Positions 63,570 to 64,000 of a DNA stretch of 64,000 nucleotides are shown here, piece after piece. A program made the position numbers and the translations under genes. How positions within the stretch are numbered: position 1 is the stretch's first letter; each line of letters opens with the position of its first letter. This DNA is from Dermatophilaceae bacterium Soc4.6 (GTDB lineage: Bacteria; Actinomycetota; Actinomycetes; Actinomycetales; Dermatophilaceae). The notes beneath the pieces are model-generated. The model was given only the letters and a program-made list of their open reading frames with translations, had not been told where the DNA came from and searched no databases. The stretch lies in contig JAZGVH010000002.1 of the NCBI GenBank assembly GCA_039889245.1, positions 4,402,001 to 4,466,000 of the forward strand. Reading direction: 5' to 3'.

Positions 63570-64000
63570 TCAGCGGGCCGTAAGGCAGCCTGCCGTGCTG
63601 GTCGACAGCAGGGAGCCGCCGGGGGCCGCGGACGGGCAGGCGCTGAGCACCCGCACGGTGACGCTCGCGCTCGTGCCGTCGGTGGCGCGGACCACGATGG
63701 TGTGGTCGCCCCTGGCGGTGGCGACCGGGATGAAGAACGAGGTGACGCCGACCCCGTTCTTGTTGGTGCGGATCGTAGCCCTCGGGCCAGCGCCGTCGAG
63801 CGTGACCGACAGCTTGTCCTGGCCCGGGAAGGCGATCGCCCTGACTGTGACGTACTGCCCGGCGTTCTGGCGCTTGGGGCTCACGGCGACCGAGGGCGTC
63901 GCGGGCGCTGTCACGTCGTTGAGCCGGGCCCGCAGCACCTGCGGGTCGTGGTCGCTGACCTGGTCGGCGAACTCGGAGTTGAGGTGCACCACGTCGTACT
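63570..64000 (-). CDS. C-terminal part of a secreted ExeM/NucH-like endonuclease/exonuclease
   Basis: Runs off the right edge; 143 residues seen. The edge block YDVVHLNSEFADQVSDHDP is the end of an endonuclease/exonuclease/phosphatase domain in ExeM/NucH extracellular nucleases, with the catalytic SDHDP. An Ig-like domain follows (about VAVSPKRQNAGQYVTV to SVTVRV), then a short Cys-containing tail. No LPxTG or membrane anchor is seen. The start, signal peptide and possible other domains lie outside the window. Confidence 0.75.
   Translation of the reverse strand, partial: YDVVHLNSEFADQVSDHDPQVLRARLNDVTAPATPSVAVSPKRQNAGQYVTVRAIAFPGQDKLSVTLDGAGPRATIRTNKNGVGVTSFFIPVATARGDHTIVVRATDGTSASVTVRVLSACPSAAPGGSLLSTSTAGCLTAR

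Overview
The window reads as a chromosomal segment of a very high-GC Gram-positive bacterium of the Actinomycetota. Family content and gene order fit the Micrococcales, most likely near the Intrasporangiaceae/Dermatophilaceae; that placement is inferred from content, not from a search. Indicators are actinobacterial-only families (DUF3040, DUF3000, DUF3071/SepH, DUF3159, DUF3710, DUF4193, DUF5998), the coproporphyrin-dependent heme pathway, frequent GTG starts and leaderless promoters. I saw no rRNA, tRNA, CRISPR array, insertion sequence, phage gene or replication origin. Genes are dense; the few gaps above about 300 bp hold promoters.

Layout. 0-2.6 kb: 3' part of dinB, DUF3040, DUF456 and a small zinc protein. 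2.9-16.2 kb: topoisomerase IV subunits B (parE) and A (parC) at the two ends of a block holding a six-gene MoxR/DUF58/VWA/TPR operon, an aldo/keto reductase, a TerD-AIM24 fusion and a sucrase/ferredoxin-like protein. 16.4-25.7 kb: nitroreductase, a GNAT fused to an NDP-forming acyl-CoA synthetase (Pat-like), cell-envelope genes (acyltransferase-3/SGNH, DUF2304, GT2), DUF5998, a phosphodiesterase and tdk. 25.8-41.6 kb: 2H phosphoesterase, sepH, coproporphyrin ferrochelatase, suhB, DUF4193, dut, DUF3710, OB-fold, DUF3159, ceoC/ceoB, a KimA-type K+ importer, a TrmA-type RNA methyltransferase and aconitase. 41.7-45.9 kb: type III glutamine synthetase and dxs. 45.9-51.6 kb: an accessory stretch with 3-hydroxybutyrate dehydrogenase, an XRE-cupin regulator, a thioredoxin-reductase-like/methyltransferase fusion, a heliorhodopsin and an XRE-MurA fusion. 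51.7-64 kb: fadB/fadA, S4 protein, RNase D, DUF3000, EamA transporter, hemE, DUF4349 lipoprotein, cgoX, chdC, msrB and the 3' end of a secreted nuclease-like gene.

How the genes work together. hemE, cgoX, chdC and the ferrochelatase supply the late steps of heme synthesis through coproporphyrin, leaving only a few earlier steps outside the window. suhB through the RNA methyltransferase, and dxs/RNase D/DUF3000/hemE/cgoX/chdC/msrB, match a conserved actinobacterial order (Mycobacterium tuberculosis about Rv2674-Rv2701c). The heliorhodopsin and XRE-MurA genes sit inside that frame as an insertion. Regulation can be read directly at several places: perfect 18-bp palindromes before aconitase and before XRE-MurA, a 15-bp palindrome before the XRE-cupin regulator, a 17-bp inverted repeat inside the DUF4193 promoter, and at least eight TAnnnT -10 boxes placed 6-8 nt before start codons, as expected for leaderless transcripts.
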